DNA of 64,000 bases, taken from the NCBI GenBank assembly GCA_015056915.1, contig SVFK01000002.1, positions 124,001-188,000 on the forward strand, in the 5' to 3' direction. The notes below the pieces were generated by a model, which was not told the DNA's origin, searched no databases, and was given only the letters and a program-made list of their open reading frames with translations. A program made the translations under genes and the position numbers. This document shows, in pieces, positions 7,818 to 16,576 of this stretch. The stretch's first letter is position 1. Each line of letters begins with the position of its first letter. This DNA is from Lachnospiraceae bacterium (lineage in GTDB: Bacteria; Bacillota; Clostridia; Lachnospirales; Lachnospiraceae).

Positions 7818-9023
7818 ATGGCAGAGGAATGTTTAAAAGAAAGAATTGCAGGCTATCAAAGAACATATGTTGAGGTTGACTTGGATGCAATTATAGAAAA
7901 TATGTGTAATCTGAAACGCAAGGTATCAGAACACACCCAAATGATTGGTGTGATAAAAACAGATGGCTATGGTCATGGCTGTGTGCCGATAGCACATAGT
8001 CTGGAACCGCTTGATTTTATGTATGGCTTTGCAGTGGCAACAGCTGAGGAGGCTCATATTCTGCGCCTGGCAGGTGTGAAAAAGCCTATTATGATGCTGG
8101 GCTATGCGTTCCCGGACAGCTATGAGATGCTGGTGCGTGAAGAAATACGTCCGGCATTGTTCCGTGGCGATACCCTTGAGGAGCTTGTAGAGGCAGCGAG
8201 ACGTGTCGGAAAACCGGTGAAGGTACATGTTAAGGTAGACACCGGAATGGGAAGAATCGGTATAACCCCTGATGAGGAAGGGCTTGCTTTTGTTAAGAAG
8301 CTAATGGAATATCAGGAAATTGAGATAGAGGGTATTTTCACTCATTTTGCGAGAGCAGATGAAATGGATAAAACGACTGCATATAAGCAGCTCAACTGTT
8401 TTCAAAACTTTATTACCATGCTGGAAGAGAGGCTGGGACTGCAGATTCCGGTGAAACATTGCTCCAATAGTGCGGGTATTATAGAGCTTCCTGAGGCCAA
8501 TATGGATGTGGTGCGAGCAGGAATTTCCCTATATGGCTTACGTCCTTCAGAGGAAGTGAGTGAAGCTTCTGTTTCTTTACGTCCTGCTTTGTCATGGTAC
8601 AGCACGATCGTATATTGTAAAACGATACATAAAGGGCAGAGTGTCAGCTATGGCGGGTGCTTTACGGCCGAAAAGGATACCAGAGTGGCGACTATTCCTG
8701 TAGGCTACGGTGATGGTTATCCCAGAGCTTTATCGGGTAAAGGATATGTACTGATACACGGTCGAAAGGCACCGATTCTCGGCAGAGTATGCATGGATCA
8801 ATTTATGGTTGATGTGACAGAGATTCCCGGGGCACAGGAAGGCGATCGTGTAACACTTATCGGTACGGATGAAGCAGAGCGCATCAGCGCAGAGCTCTTA
8901 GGGGCAATCTCGGGACGCTTTAATTATGAGTTAGTGTGTGACATCAGCAAGCGTGTTCCCAGAGTATATGTGCAATCCGGCGAAGTGGTGTCGGCTAAGG
9001 ATTATCACAACGATTGCGAATAA
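7818..9023 (+). CDS. alr: Alanine racemase
   Basis: Interconverts L- and D-alanine with pyridoxal phosphate, supplying D-alanine for peptidoglycan. The PLP lysine is K47 in GVIKTDGYGHG, and the second catalytic base is the tyrosine near residue 278 in SVSYGG. The protein has the usual two-domain length (401 residues). The ATG at 7818 is preferred over a GTG at 7809 because the purine-rich GAAAAGAG lies 8 bases before it. The downstream mazF-type gene is the classic alr neighbour in Firmicutes. Confidence 0.95.
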   Translation: MAEECLKERIAGYQRTYVEVDLDAIIENMCNLKRKVSEHTQMIGVIKTDGYGHGCVPIAHSLEPLDFMYGFAVATAEEAHILRLAGVKKPIMMLGYAFPDSYEMLVREEIRPALFRGDTLEELVEAARRVGKPVKVHVKVDTGMGRIGITPDEEGLAFVKKLMEYQEIEIEGIFTHFARADEMDKTTAYKQLNCFQNFITMLEERLGLQIPVKHCSNSAGIIELPEANMDVVRAGISLYGLRPSEEVSEASVSLRPALSWYSTIVYCKTIHKGQSVSYGGCFTAEKDTRVATIPVGYGDGYPRALSGKGYVLIHGRKAPILGRVCMDQFMVDVTEIPGAQEGDRVTLIGTDEAERISAELLGAISGRFNYELVCDISKRVPRVYVQSGEVVSAKDYHNDCE

Positions 9024-9139
9024 TCAACTGAATACCTCCAGAAATTTAGGCAATACTATCCATACATGAGCTTAGAATGGGTTGCCCAATGAATTGTCTG
9101 ATTCCGGAATGAATCGGCGGGTGACGGAATGGAGGAAAA

Positions 9140-9481
9140 ATGAGAAGAGGAGATGTGTATTACGCAGATTTGCGTCCTGTAATCGGTTCCGAGCAGGGTG
9201 GTATCCGCCCCGTGCTGATTATCCAGAACGATGTGGGAAACAAGCATAGTCCCACTGTAATCTGCGCAGCAATTACCTCTAAGATGAATAAAGCAAAACT
9301 ACCTACACATATAGAATTGAATGCGGAAACCTATGATATGGATAAGGATTCGGTAGTGTTGCTTGAGCAGTTGCGTACAATCGATAAAAAGCGACTCAAG
9401 GATAAGGTGTGTCACCTGGATGGAGACATTATGAAGAGAGTAAACCGTGCATTGATGATTAGTCTGGAGCTGGATACATAA
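9140..9481 (+). CDS. ndoA: MazF/EndoA-family mRNA interferase
   Basis: A 113-residue PemK/MazF-fold endoribonuclease that cuts single-stranded RNA at short motifs. The N-terminal [20 protein letters not shown] and the central [12 protein letters not shown] are family signatures; [12 protein letters not shown] and [13 protein letters not shown] complete the fold. It has a strong GGAGG ribosome site at 9130-9134. In Bacillus the order is alr-ndoAI-ndoA; here only 116 bases separate alr from the toxin and no antitoxin frame fits, so the partner must be elsewhere or absent. Confidence 0.95.
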   Translation: MRRGDVYYADLRPVIGSEQGGIRPVLIIQNDVGNKHSPTVICAAITSKMNKAKLPTHIELNAETYDMDKDSVVLLEQLRTIDKKRLKDKVCHLDGDIMKRVNRALMISLELDT

Positions 9482-9603
9482 GCTTACGCAGTTCTTGACG
9501 AATGATACGGAAGATGATATATTAATCTGTAATTTCTATATATTACCAGTAATTTACTTTTAGAGAATTGGCGCAAAAGCGTCGGAAGAGAGGTTGTATT
9601 TTA

Positions 9604-11004
9604 ATGGACGACAGTGGGCCTACTGCCAGTATTATTTTTTTCGTGATACTTTTATTTATTGATGTTTTTTTCTATGGCTTCGGAGCCGCTATGCGCAATC
9701 TGAACGAGAAAGAAATAGAAAGGAGAGCCAGAGAAGAAAAGGACAAAAAATCAATTCGTCTGGAAAAAATAATTCAATCTCCTGCAGCTTATATCAATAC
9801 AGTCCAGCTGGTGGTTACCCTGATTACCGTAATTATGGGTGCCTTTTATCTGAGCGTATGGATGCGTGCTGTATCAGGGATGTTGGAAATAGTAATACAG
9901 AATAATCTGGAACAGATTTCTGCCGAAGTGATTGCTATCGTTGCCACAGTGGTTACAATGTTTGTGCTTCTGTACATATTATTGACCTTTGGTGTGCTGT
10001 TGCCAAAGCGTATTGCGGCGAGAATTCCGGAAAAATGGGCATATGCATGCATTAATCCGGCATATTTTGTAATGAAGGTAATGCTTCCGTTTACCGGCTT
10101 AATAACGGCCACGACCAATGGGATTCTATTTCTTTTTGGCATCAGAAGTAATGAGGATGAAAATGATGTAACAGAAGAAGAAATTATCAATATGGTTCAG
10201 GAAGGGCATGAGCAGGGTATTATTTTGGCAAGTGAGGCTGAGATGATTTCCAATATTTTTGAATATGGGGAAAAGGAAGCTCAGGATATCATGACTCATC
10301 GCAAGAATATTGTAGCCATTGACGGAACCACCGGTTTACAGGATGCAATAGCATTTATGTTGAGTAATAAGAATAGCCGTTATCCTGTATATGATGAGAA
10401 TATTGACCATATTGTGGGTATTTTACATTTGAAGGATGCAATGCGGTTTCATATAGAAGACAGTATGCACAATAGTCCTATTTGTGAACTGGAAGGACTA
10501 TTGCGTATGGCAGAATATGTGCCAAAGACCAAGAATATAGATGAGCTTTTTAAGGATATGCAGTCCAAGAAACTGCAAATGGTTATCATTGTAGATGAAT
10601 ATGGACAGACAGAAGGCTTGGTGGCAATGGAGGATATTCTTGAGGAAATCGTCGGTAATATCATGGATGAATATGACGAGGATCAGGAATTTATTGAGGA
10701 TAAGGGAAACGACGAATACATTATGGAGGGTCAGACCCCTCTGGAAGAGCTGGAGGAGCTTTTCGGAATCAGCTTCGAAGAGGAGGAGTTTGAAACACTT
10801 AACGGTTTCCTGATTTCCAAGCTGGATAAGATACCTGAGCCGGATGAGGAATTTGATGTTGATTATCAAGGATATAATTTCAAGATTCTGTCCGTAGAGA
10901 AAATGATGATTCAGAGTGTGCTTGTGACGAAGCTTCCGGAGCTTAAGGAAGAAGAAACCATAGCGGAAGAGAAGCAAACAGCACTTGATGAAAAGCAGAA
11001 ATAA
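9604..11004 (+). CDS. CNNM/CBS-domain membrane protein (CorC/HlyC-like)
   Basis: A 466-residue membrane protein with a DUF21/CNNM transmembrane domain (hydrophobic segments at about 7-27, 65-90, 100-130 and 155-180), a cytoplasmic pair of CBS domains (about 210-340, ending near VIIVDEYGQTEGLVAMEDILEEIVG) and a C-terminal CorC-type domain. Such proteins are linked to magnesium or other divalent cation extrusion; the old name hemolysin is misleading. The ATG at 9604 has AGAGAGG 10 bases upstream. A longer TTG start at 9568 would add a basic, non-conserved leader. Followed by yebC after 54 bases. Confidence 0.9.
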   Translation: MDDSGPTASIIFFVILLFIDVFFYGFGAAMRNLNEKEIERRAREEKDKKSIRLEKIIQSPAAYINTVQLVVTLITVIMGAFYLSVWMRAVSGMLEIVIQNNLEQISAEVIAIVATVVTMFVLLYILLTFGVLLPKRIAARIPEKWAYACINPAYFVMKVMLPFTGLITATTNGILFLFGIRSNEDENDVTEEEIINMVQEGHEQGIILASEAEMISNIFEYGEKEAQDIMTHRKNIVAIDGTTGLQDAIAFMLSNKNSRYPVYDENIDHIVGILHLKDAMRFHIEDSMHNSPICELEGLLRMAEYVPKTKNIDELFKDMQSKKLQMVIIVDEYGQTEGLVAMEDILEEIVGNIMDEYDEDQEFIEDKGNDEYIMEGQTPLEELEELFGISFEEEEFETLNGFLISKLDKIPEPDEEFDVDYQGYNFKILSVEKMMIQSVLVTKLPELKEEETIAEEKQTALDEKQK

Positions 11005-11058
11005 TGCTATGATAAAGATTGGTGAAAAGGAAATAGAGGAACAAAAGGAGTATACACA

Positions 11059-11787
11059 ATGTCAGGACATTCAAAATTTGCGAATATTAAACATAAAAAG
11101 GAAAAGAACGATGCTGCCAAGGGTAAGATTTTTACCATTATTGGTAGAGAAATTGCAGTTGCTGTTAAGGAAGGCGGTCCCGACCCCAGCAACAATTTTA
11201 AGCTTGCAGCTGTGATTGCCAAAGCTAAATCCAACAATATGCCCAATGACACCATTGAACGTGGTATCAAGAAAGCTGCCGGAGATGTGGGCAACGTGAA
11301 TTACGAGTACGTTACCTATGAAGGTTATGGACCCAATGGTATTGCCATTATCGTAGATGCACTTACCGACAACAAGAATCGTACCGCAGCAAATGTGAGA
11401 AGTGCTTTTACCAAGGGACAGGGTAATATTGGTACACAGGGCTGTGTATCCTTTATGTTTGACAAGAAGGGTCAGATTATTATTGATAAAGAAGAATGTG
11501 ATATGGAGGCAGATGATCTGATGATGGTAGCACTGGATGCCGGAGCAGATGATTTTGCTGAGGAAGATGAAAGCTTTGAGGTGCTTACCGATCCTGATGT
11601 ATTTGAGGAAGTGCGCAAGGCACTTGAGGAAGCAGGTGTGCCGATGATGAGCGCAGAGGTTACCATGATTCCGCAAAATTACGTGGAGCTGACTGATGAA
11701 ACTGCTATTAAGAATCTGCAGAAGACACTTGACCTTCTGGATGATGATGACGATGTTCAGGCAGTTTATCATAACTGGGATGAATAA
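11059..11787 (+). CDS. yebC: YebC/TACO1-family protein
   Basis: A 242-residue cytosolic protein beginning [18 protein letters not shown], the diagnostic N-terminus of the family, with [21 protein letters not shown] and an acidic central domain. Members were first described as transcription regulators and more recently as translation factors that help ribosomes through difficult sequences, so either role may apply. A good ribosome site (AAAGGAG) precedes the ATG. It is followed by a weak hairpin and then the sulfhydrylase gene. Confidence 0.95.
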   Translation: MSGHSKFANIKHKKEKNDAAKGKIFTIIGREIAVAVKEGGPDPSNNFKLAAVIAKAKSNNMPNDTIERGIKKAAGDVGNVNYEYVTYEGYGPNGIAIIVDALTDNKNRTAANVRSAFTKGQGNIGTQGCVSFMFDKKGQIIIDKEECDMEADDLMMVALDAGADDFAEEDESFEVLTDPDVFEEVRKALEEAGVPMMSAEVTMIPQNYVELTDETAIKNLQKTLDLLDDDDDVQAVYHNWDE

Positions 11788-11801
11788 TGCGAAAAGAACA
11801 G

Positions 11802-11826
11802 GCACCACCGTAACAGGTGGTGTTTG
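11802..11826 (+). terminator. Weak hairpin after yebC
   Basis: CACCACC (11803-11809) pairs with GGTGGTG (11816-11822) around a 6-base loop, followed only by TTTGCT. It may attenuate rather than fully terminate. Confidence 0.45.
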
Positions 11827-11847
11827 CTATAAGAGGAGGATTTTGAC

Positions 11848-13131
11848 ATGTCAGAGAATTTGAGAAAAGAGACCATATGTATTCAGTCCGGCTGGAAGCC
11901 TACCAAGGGACAGCCTCGTGTGCTTCCCATTGTACAGAGCACAACTTATAAATACGATACGTCCGAGCAAATGGGAAAGCTTTTTGACTTGGAGGAAAGT
12001 GGGTATTTTTATACCAGATTGCAAAATCCCACCAATGATTTTGTGGCACAGAAAATCTGCGAGCTTGAGGGCGGTGTGGCAGCAATGCTGACCAGCTCGG
12101 GGCAGGCTGCAAATTATTATGCGGTGTTTAATATCTGTGAAGCCGGTGGACACGTAATTATGTCCTCCACGGTATATGGCGGTACCTTTAATTTGCTGAC
12201 TGTAACCATGAAGAAAATGGGTATTTCCTGTACGGTTGTAGACCCGGATGCTTCCGAGGAAGAGTTAAATGCGGCATTTCAGGAGAACACCAAGTGTGTA
12301 GTGGCAGAAACGATTGCCAATCCGGCACTGGTAGTTCTTGATATTGAGAAATTCGCGCGTGTAGCACATGCACATCAGGTGCCTTTGATTGTAGATAACA
12401 CCTTTGCCACTCCTATTAATTGTAATCCTTTTGAGTGGGGAGCGGATATTGTAACTCATTCTACTACAAAATATATGGATGGTCATGCAATGTGTGTAGG
12501 CGGTGCCATTGTTGATTCCGGTAATTTTGACTGGGATAGCTGCGCAGATAAATTCCCGGGACTGACTACTCCTGATGATTCCTATCACGGGGTTACTTAT
12601 ACCAAGAAATTCGGAAAGGCTGCTTATATTACTAAGGCGACGGTGCAGCTGATGAGAGATTTGGGCTCGATTCAGTCTCCCCAGAATGCATTTCTGTTAA
12701 ATGTTGGTCTGGAGACACTGCCTCTTCGTATGGAGAGACATTGTGAAAATGCGCAGGCTGTTGCTGAATATCTGGAAGCTCATGACAAGGTGGCTTGGGT
12801 AAATTATCCCGGCTTGAAGAGCAATAAGTATTACGATATTGCGCAGAAGTATATGCCTAAGGGAACCTGTGGTGTTATTTCCTTTGGTTTAAAGGGCGGC
12901 AGAGAGGCTGCGGAGAAGCTGATGGATCAATTAAAGCTGGCTGCTATTGTTACTCATGTGGCAGATGCCAGAACCTGTGTGCTTCATCCTGCAAGCCATA
13001 CTCACAGACAGATGACCAATGAGCAGTTAATAGAAGCCGGTGTGGCTCCCGAGCTGATTCGTTTTTCTGTGGGAATAGAGCATAAGGATGATATTATCGC
13101 TGATTTGGAGCAGGCGTTAGCAGCCATATAG
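11848..13131 (+). CDS. O-acetylhomoserine sulfhydrylase (Cys/Met metabolism PLP enzyme)
   Basis: A 427-residue cystathionine-gamma-synthase-fold enzyme that most likely makes homocysteine from O-acetylhomoserine and sulfide. YFYTRLQNPTNDFVAQKICELEGG (shown in parts: YTRLQNPT near 50-57) is the substrate/PLP region, SSGQAANYY binds the phosphate, and the PLP lysine is at about 207 in HSTTKYMDGH. The C-terminal LHPASHTHRQ and SVGIEHKDDI are typical of MetY-type enzymes. Length and motifs fit MetY better than cystathionine lyases. AGAGGAGG stands a few bases ahead of the ATG. Confidence 0.92.
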   Translation: MSENLRKETICIQSGWKPTKGQPRVLPIVQSTTYKYDTSEQMGKLFDLEESGYFYTRLQNPTNDFVAQKICELEGGVAAMLTSSGQAANYYAVFNICEAGGHVIMSSTVYGGTFNLLTVTMKKMGISCTVVDPDASEEELNAAFQENTKCVVAETIANPALVVLDIEKFARVAHAHQVPLIVDNTFATPINCNPFEWGADIVTHSTTKYMDGHAMCVGGAIVDSGNFDWDSCADKFPGLTTPDDSYHGVTYTKKFGKAAYITKATVQLMRDLGSIQSPQNAFLLNVGLETLPLRMERHCENAQAVAEYLEAHDKVAWVNYPGLKSNKYYDIAQKYMPKGTCGVISFGLKGGREAAEKLMDQLKLAAIVTHVADARTCVLHPASHTHRQMTNEQLIEAGVAPELIRFSVGIEHKDDIIADLEQALAAI

Positions 13132-13147
13132 AAAAGAGAGGTCTTTT

Positions 13148-14131
13148 ATGGAAAATAAGGATAAGGTAATCAAGAAGGACAAGCTTGCTATTGTGGTTCC
13201 TTGTTATAACGAGGAGGAAGTACTAAAAATTGCTTCTGCAGCATTGCGTGAAGTGTTGGATGATTTGGTTCAAAAAGAAAAAATTGCAGAAGATAGTTTT
13301 ATTTTGTTTGTGAATGACGGCAGTAAGGATCGCACATGGGAATTGATTGAAGAAGAGCATGCTGCATATCCCGTACAGGTATGCGGTTTGAAGCTTGCGG
13401 GTAATGTGGGACATCAGTTTGCATTAACTGCGGGATTGATAACTGCAAAGGATATGAGTGATGTTACGATATCCATTGATGCGGATTTGCAGGATGATGT
13501 TGCGGTCATTGAAGAAATGATTGATAAATTCCATGCCGGAAATGATATTGTGTACGGTGTCAGAAAAGAGCGTAAGACAGATACCTTCTTTAAACGGACT
13601 ACGGCACAGGGATTTTATAAGCTTATGGAATTGATGGGCGTAAAGACTGTATATAACCATGCAGATTTTCGTTTGATGTCCAAGCGTGCAGTGGAACAGT
13701 TTTCTCAATATAAGGAGACCAATTTGTTCCTGCGCGGAATGATGCCATTGATTGGTTATCAGACAGACAAGGTATATTATGATCGTAAAGAACGTGTGGC
13801 AGGTGAATCCAAATATCCTTTAAAGAAAATGCTGGCACTGGCATTTAACGGCATTTCTTCTTTTAGTATTAAGCCTATCAGTATGATTTTGGGCTTGGGC
13901 TTGGTGATTATCTTCTTCTGTATTCTTGCTGCTGTTTATGCGTTGATATCTTATTTTACGGGATCGGTTGTACAAGGTTGGACCTCTTTGATTTTGTCTA
14001 TTTGGTTCCTTGGCGGTGTACAGCTGTTGGCAATCGGACTCGTGGGACAGTATATCGGTAAGATTTACATGGAAGTGAAGCAGAGACCTCGTTATAATAT
14101 TGAAAAGATTTTATCAGGTGAGGAAGAATAA
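13148..14131 (+). CDS. GT2 polyprenyl-phosphate glycosyltransferase (GtrB/DPM1-like)
   Basis: A 327-residue enzyme with a cytosolic GT-A domain and two C-terminal membrane helices (about 240-270 and 280-308). VVPCYNEEEVL at 17-27 and the metal-binding SIDADLQDD at about 110-118 mark family GT2; the two-helix tail is typical of enzymes that load a sugar onto undecaprenyl phosphate. The next gene, 17 bases downstream, encodes a large multi-pass membrane protein of GT-C appearance, so the pair may act in succession to glycosylate a wall polymer or lipid. The sugar is not deducible. Confidence 0.9.
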   Translation: MENKDKVIKKDKLAIVVPCYNEEEVLKIASAALREVLDDLVQKEKIAEDSFILFVNDGSKDRTWELIEEEHAAYPVQVCGLKLAGNVGHQFALTAGLITAKDMSDVTISIDADLQDDVAVIEEMIDKFHAGNDIVYGVRKERKTDTFFKRTTAQGFYKLMELMGVKTVYNHADFRLMSKRAVEQFSQYKETNLFLRGMMPLIGYQTDKVYYDRKERVAGESKYPLKKMLALAFNGISSFSIKPISMILGLGLVIIFFCILAAVYALISYFTGSVVQGWTSLILSIWFLGGVQLLAIGLVGQYIGKIYMEVKQRPRYNIEKILSGEEE

Positions 14132-14148
14132 GGAATCAGGTTAATAAA

Positions 14149-15636
14149 ATGAGCTGGAAAAAGAATGGATTCAGTTATTTTTTATGGTTTGTATATACGA
14201 TAGCTGTCAGTGCCGGAATTCTGGGATTTTTTGGAATATCAACAGGATTGCTGCAGGCATGGAAGGGTTATGGTGTTTTGTTAATCGGTGTGGCTTATCT
14301 GATTGTGGGCTTCCTGGTATTGGGGCTACATAAGCTGATGAGTCCCAAAATAAGTACAACAGATGATACAGGGATTATTCCTATCATCGTTGAGAGTGTG
14401 ATTGTGGTGGCTTTGTTTGCTGCCGGTATTATACTGCGCGCCACATTAATGCCTCATTTAACAGGCAATGGCGCAGACATGGTATATATGGAAGCTGCCA
14501 AGGTGGCAGAAGGGAATGTGATTCCGCAGGTGGTTCACGGAGCTACCTACATTTATCTGGAGTTGCTCCATGCCGTATTTTTGTTCTTTGGAAACAGATT
14601 GGTTGCCGCAGTGTGGATGCAAGTGGTACTGGTATGTCTGGCAAGTGTTTTTCTCTATTTTGCAGTAAGAGAGCTTGCAGGTAAGGTTCCGGCCATTATC
14701 ATGCTGGTATTTGTTATGTTATCACCATTTATGCTGCTAAAGACAATGGAATTATCTCCGGAAATTCCTTTTTTTCTTGTGTATTCTCTGGCTCTCTGGC
14801 TGATAGCGGAGCAGTTGAAGAAAAGCAGTGCCAATCCGGTAGTATACGTATTGGTGGGACTTTTGATAGGTGTATGTTGTTATCTTGATTTGACTGGCAT
14901 AACATTGCTGGTATTTGCGGCAGGTGTATTTACTGTGGAGCGAGAGCAGCCTGTAAGGGCATGGAACAAACGGGTGGTATCATTTCTGCTGAATCTGTTG
15001 GGAACTGCAATAGGCTGGTGTGCCATTATTAGTGTGGATGCATTATTATGCGGCAAATCCGTGCCGGCAGTAATGTCTGCATGGCTACAGTTATATCAGC
15101 CGGGTGCTTTTTCTTTTGCATTGGAGCATCTTAAGTCATATAAAGAGTTGGTGCCTAACGGAATGTTTTTATATGCGTTTTTGGTTTTTGGTATTTTTAG
15201 CTTTTGGTGCAGAAAGAAGCAGGAGAGGCAGGGCGTTTGGACAGGCGCAATCCTTATACTTATTTTACTTCATTGCTTCCAAATGGTGACTCCCGAATTG
15301 TCGGGAAGTATTTTTGTGTACATATTTTTTACGGTGCTGGCAGGTGTCAGTGTGGCTGATATTTTTGTGGTCAATCCGGCAGGAACAATACAAACAGATT
15401 TGAATGCGGTAGAAGTAGACCGTGCTGAAAATATGGAAGAACAGGTGGTAACAGAGTTGCAGACTGTAGAAAGGGAAGCTACTCCTATAAAGGAACCTGC
15501 CAAAGTACAATTTTTGGAAAATCCCCTTCCCTTGCCGAAGAAGCGGCAGGCAAGTGTTATGGATTATCCAATCACAGAGATGGCAGAGTATGATTTTGAT
15601 ATAGAAGTAGCGGATGACGACGATTTTGATATTTAA
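14149..15636 (+). CDS. Multi-pass membrane protein, possible GT-C glycosyltransferase
   Basis: A 495-residue protein with about 11-12 hydrophobic segments between residues 8 and 410 and a cytosolic acidic tail of about 85 residues rich in Glu and Asp, ending EVADDDDFDI. After the third segment comes a loop with LTGNGADMVYMEAAKVAEG, a position where GT-C enzymes of the ArnT/RgtA type keep catalytic acids. The preceding gene makes a polyprenyl-phosphate sugar donor synthase, which supports a GT-C role, but no family signature is strong enough for a firm call. A terminator follows. Confidence 0.7.
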   Translation: MSWKKNGFSYFLWFVYTIAVSAGILGFFGISTGLLQAWKGYGVLLIGVAYLIVGFLVLGLHKLMSPKISTTDDTGIIPIIVESVIVVALFAAGIILRATLMPHLTGNGADMVYMEAAKVAEGNVIPQVVHGATYIYLELLHAVFLFFGNRLVAAVWMQVVLVCLASVFLYFAVRELAGKVPAIIMLVFVMLSPFMLLKTMELSPEIPFFLVYSLALWLIAEQLKKSSANPVVYVLVGLLIGVCCYLDLTGITLLVFAAGVFTVEREQPVRAWNKRVVSFLLNLLGTAIGWCAIISVDALLCGKSVPAVMSAWLQLYQPGAFSFALEHLKSYKELVPNGMFLYAFLVFGIFSFWCRKKQERQGVWTGAILILILLHCFQMVTPELSGSIFVYIFFTVLAGVSVADIFVVNPAGTIQTDLNAVEVDRAENMEEQVVTELQTVEREATPIKEPAKVQFLENPLPLPKKRQASVMDYPITEMAEYDFDIEVADDDDFDI

Positions 15637-15688
15637 TATTTCTGATTATAAAGGAAATAAAAAAAATTCATAATGGACATGCTAGTAA

Positions 15689-15728
15689 GGACTGAAACGG
15701 CGTAAGGCTGTTTTGGTCCTTTTATAAT
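15689..15728 (+). terminator. Terminator after the GT2/membrane protein pair
   Basis: A 13-bp stem with three G-T pairs (15689-15701 with 15707-15719) and a GTAAG loop, followed by TTTTATAATTT. Confidence 0.85.
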
Positions 15729-15750
15729 TTGAATAAGAAAGGATACTGCC

Positions 15751-16482
15751 ATGCCGGAAATGAATGAAGAAATGCAAAGCAATACCTCCGACAATCAAAA
15801 GGAAAAGGAAGAACACAAGGATGAACGGATTGAGAAAATCGGTCAGATTACGTTAAATGAAAATAAGGAAAAGCAGAATATACATTTATTGACTATAATC
15901 GGTGAAATCGAAGGACATGATAATCTGTCAGGCAATGCCAAAACTACAAAATACGAGCACATCCTGCCGCAGCTCGCAGCTATTGAGGACAGCAGTGAGA
16001 TTCAGGGCGTACTCGTGCTGTTAAATACCATGGGCGGTGATGTGGAGGCAGGACTGGCGATTGCGGAAATGCTTGCATCCTTAAGTAAGCCTACTGTATC
16101 CCTGGTATTGGGAGGCAGTCACTCTATCGGAGTACCTATTGCGGTAAGTACAGATTATTCTTATATTGTACCCACGGGCACCATGGTGATTCATCCTGTG
16201 AGAATGAATGGAATGGTAATTGGTGTACCGCAAACCTTTGATTATTTTAAAGCGATACAGGACAGAATTACAGGCTTTGTGTGTGAGCATTGTAAAATCA
16301 GTAAAGGTGCATTTGAGGACCTGATGATGGAGACGGGAGTGCTGACGAAGGATGTGGGTACTATATTGGTAGGTGAGGAAACAGTAAAATACGGAATTAT
16401 TGACGAGGTGGGCGGTATTGCAAAGGCAATCAGCAAATTGCATGAAATGATAGGAGAAAACGAAAAACAGTCTACGAATTGA
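15751..16482 (+). CDS. ClpP-like serine protease, TepA/YmfB type
   Basis: A 243-residue crotonase-fold protease related to ClpP. After an acidic, disordered N-terminus (about 1-30), the core has LLNTMGGDVEAGLAIAEML (the oxyanion region), GGSHSIGVPIAVS with the likely nucleophile serine before IG, and MVIHPVRM with the likely catalytic histidine. In Bacillus the related ymfB/tepA gene also lies just upstream of spoIIIE, and the same order is kept here. Such proteins are proposed to help protein translocation or sporulation quality control; the substrate is unknown. AAAGGA stands 7 bases ahead of the ATG. Confidence 0.88.
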   Translation: MPEMNEEMQSNTSDNQKEKEEHKDERIEKIGQITLNENKEKQNIHLLTIIGEIEGHDNLSGNAKTTKYEHILPQLAAIEDSSEIQGVLVLLNTMGGDVEAGLAIAEMLASLSKPTVSLVLGGSHSIGVPIAVSTDYSYIVPTGTMVIHPVRMNGMVIGVPQTFDYFKAIQDRITGFVCEHCKISKGAFEDLMMETGVLTKDVGTILVGEETVKYGIIDEVGGIAKAISKLHEMIGENEKQSTN

Positions 16483-16514
16483 TATTGTCTTATTGAGAAA
16501 AAATTGTATACATG

Positions 16515-16543
16515 ATGACAAGCCGCGAGAAAAATGGTATACT
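16515..16543 (+). promoter_or_regulatory. Promoter upstream of ftsK/spoIIIE
   Basis: ATGACA (16515-16520), 17-base spacer, TATACT (16538-16543), about 35-40 bases before the gene start. Confidence 0.6.
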
Positions 16544-16576
16544 CTTATAGATGTACTTTACTTAGAATAGAGAGGT

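Noticed and set aside
10498..10977. Minus-strand open frame inside the CNNM/CBS gene
   Set aside because: Antisense shadow rich in hydrophobic residues, with no ribosome site.
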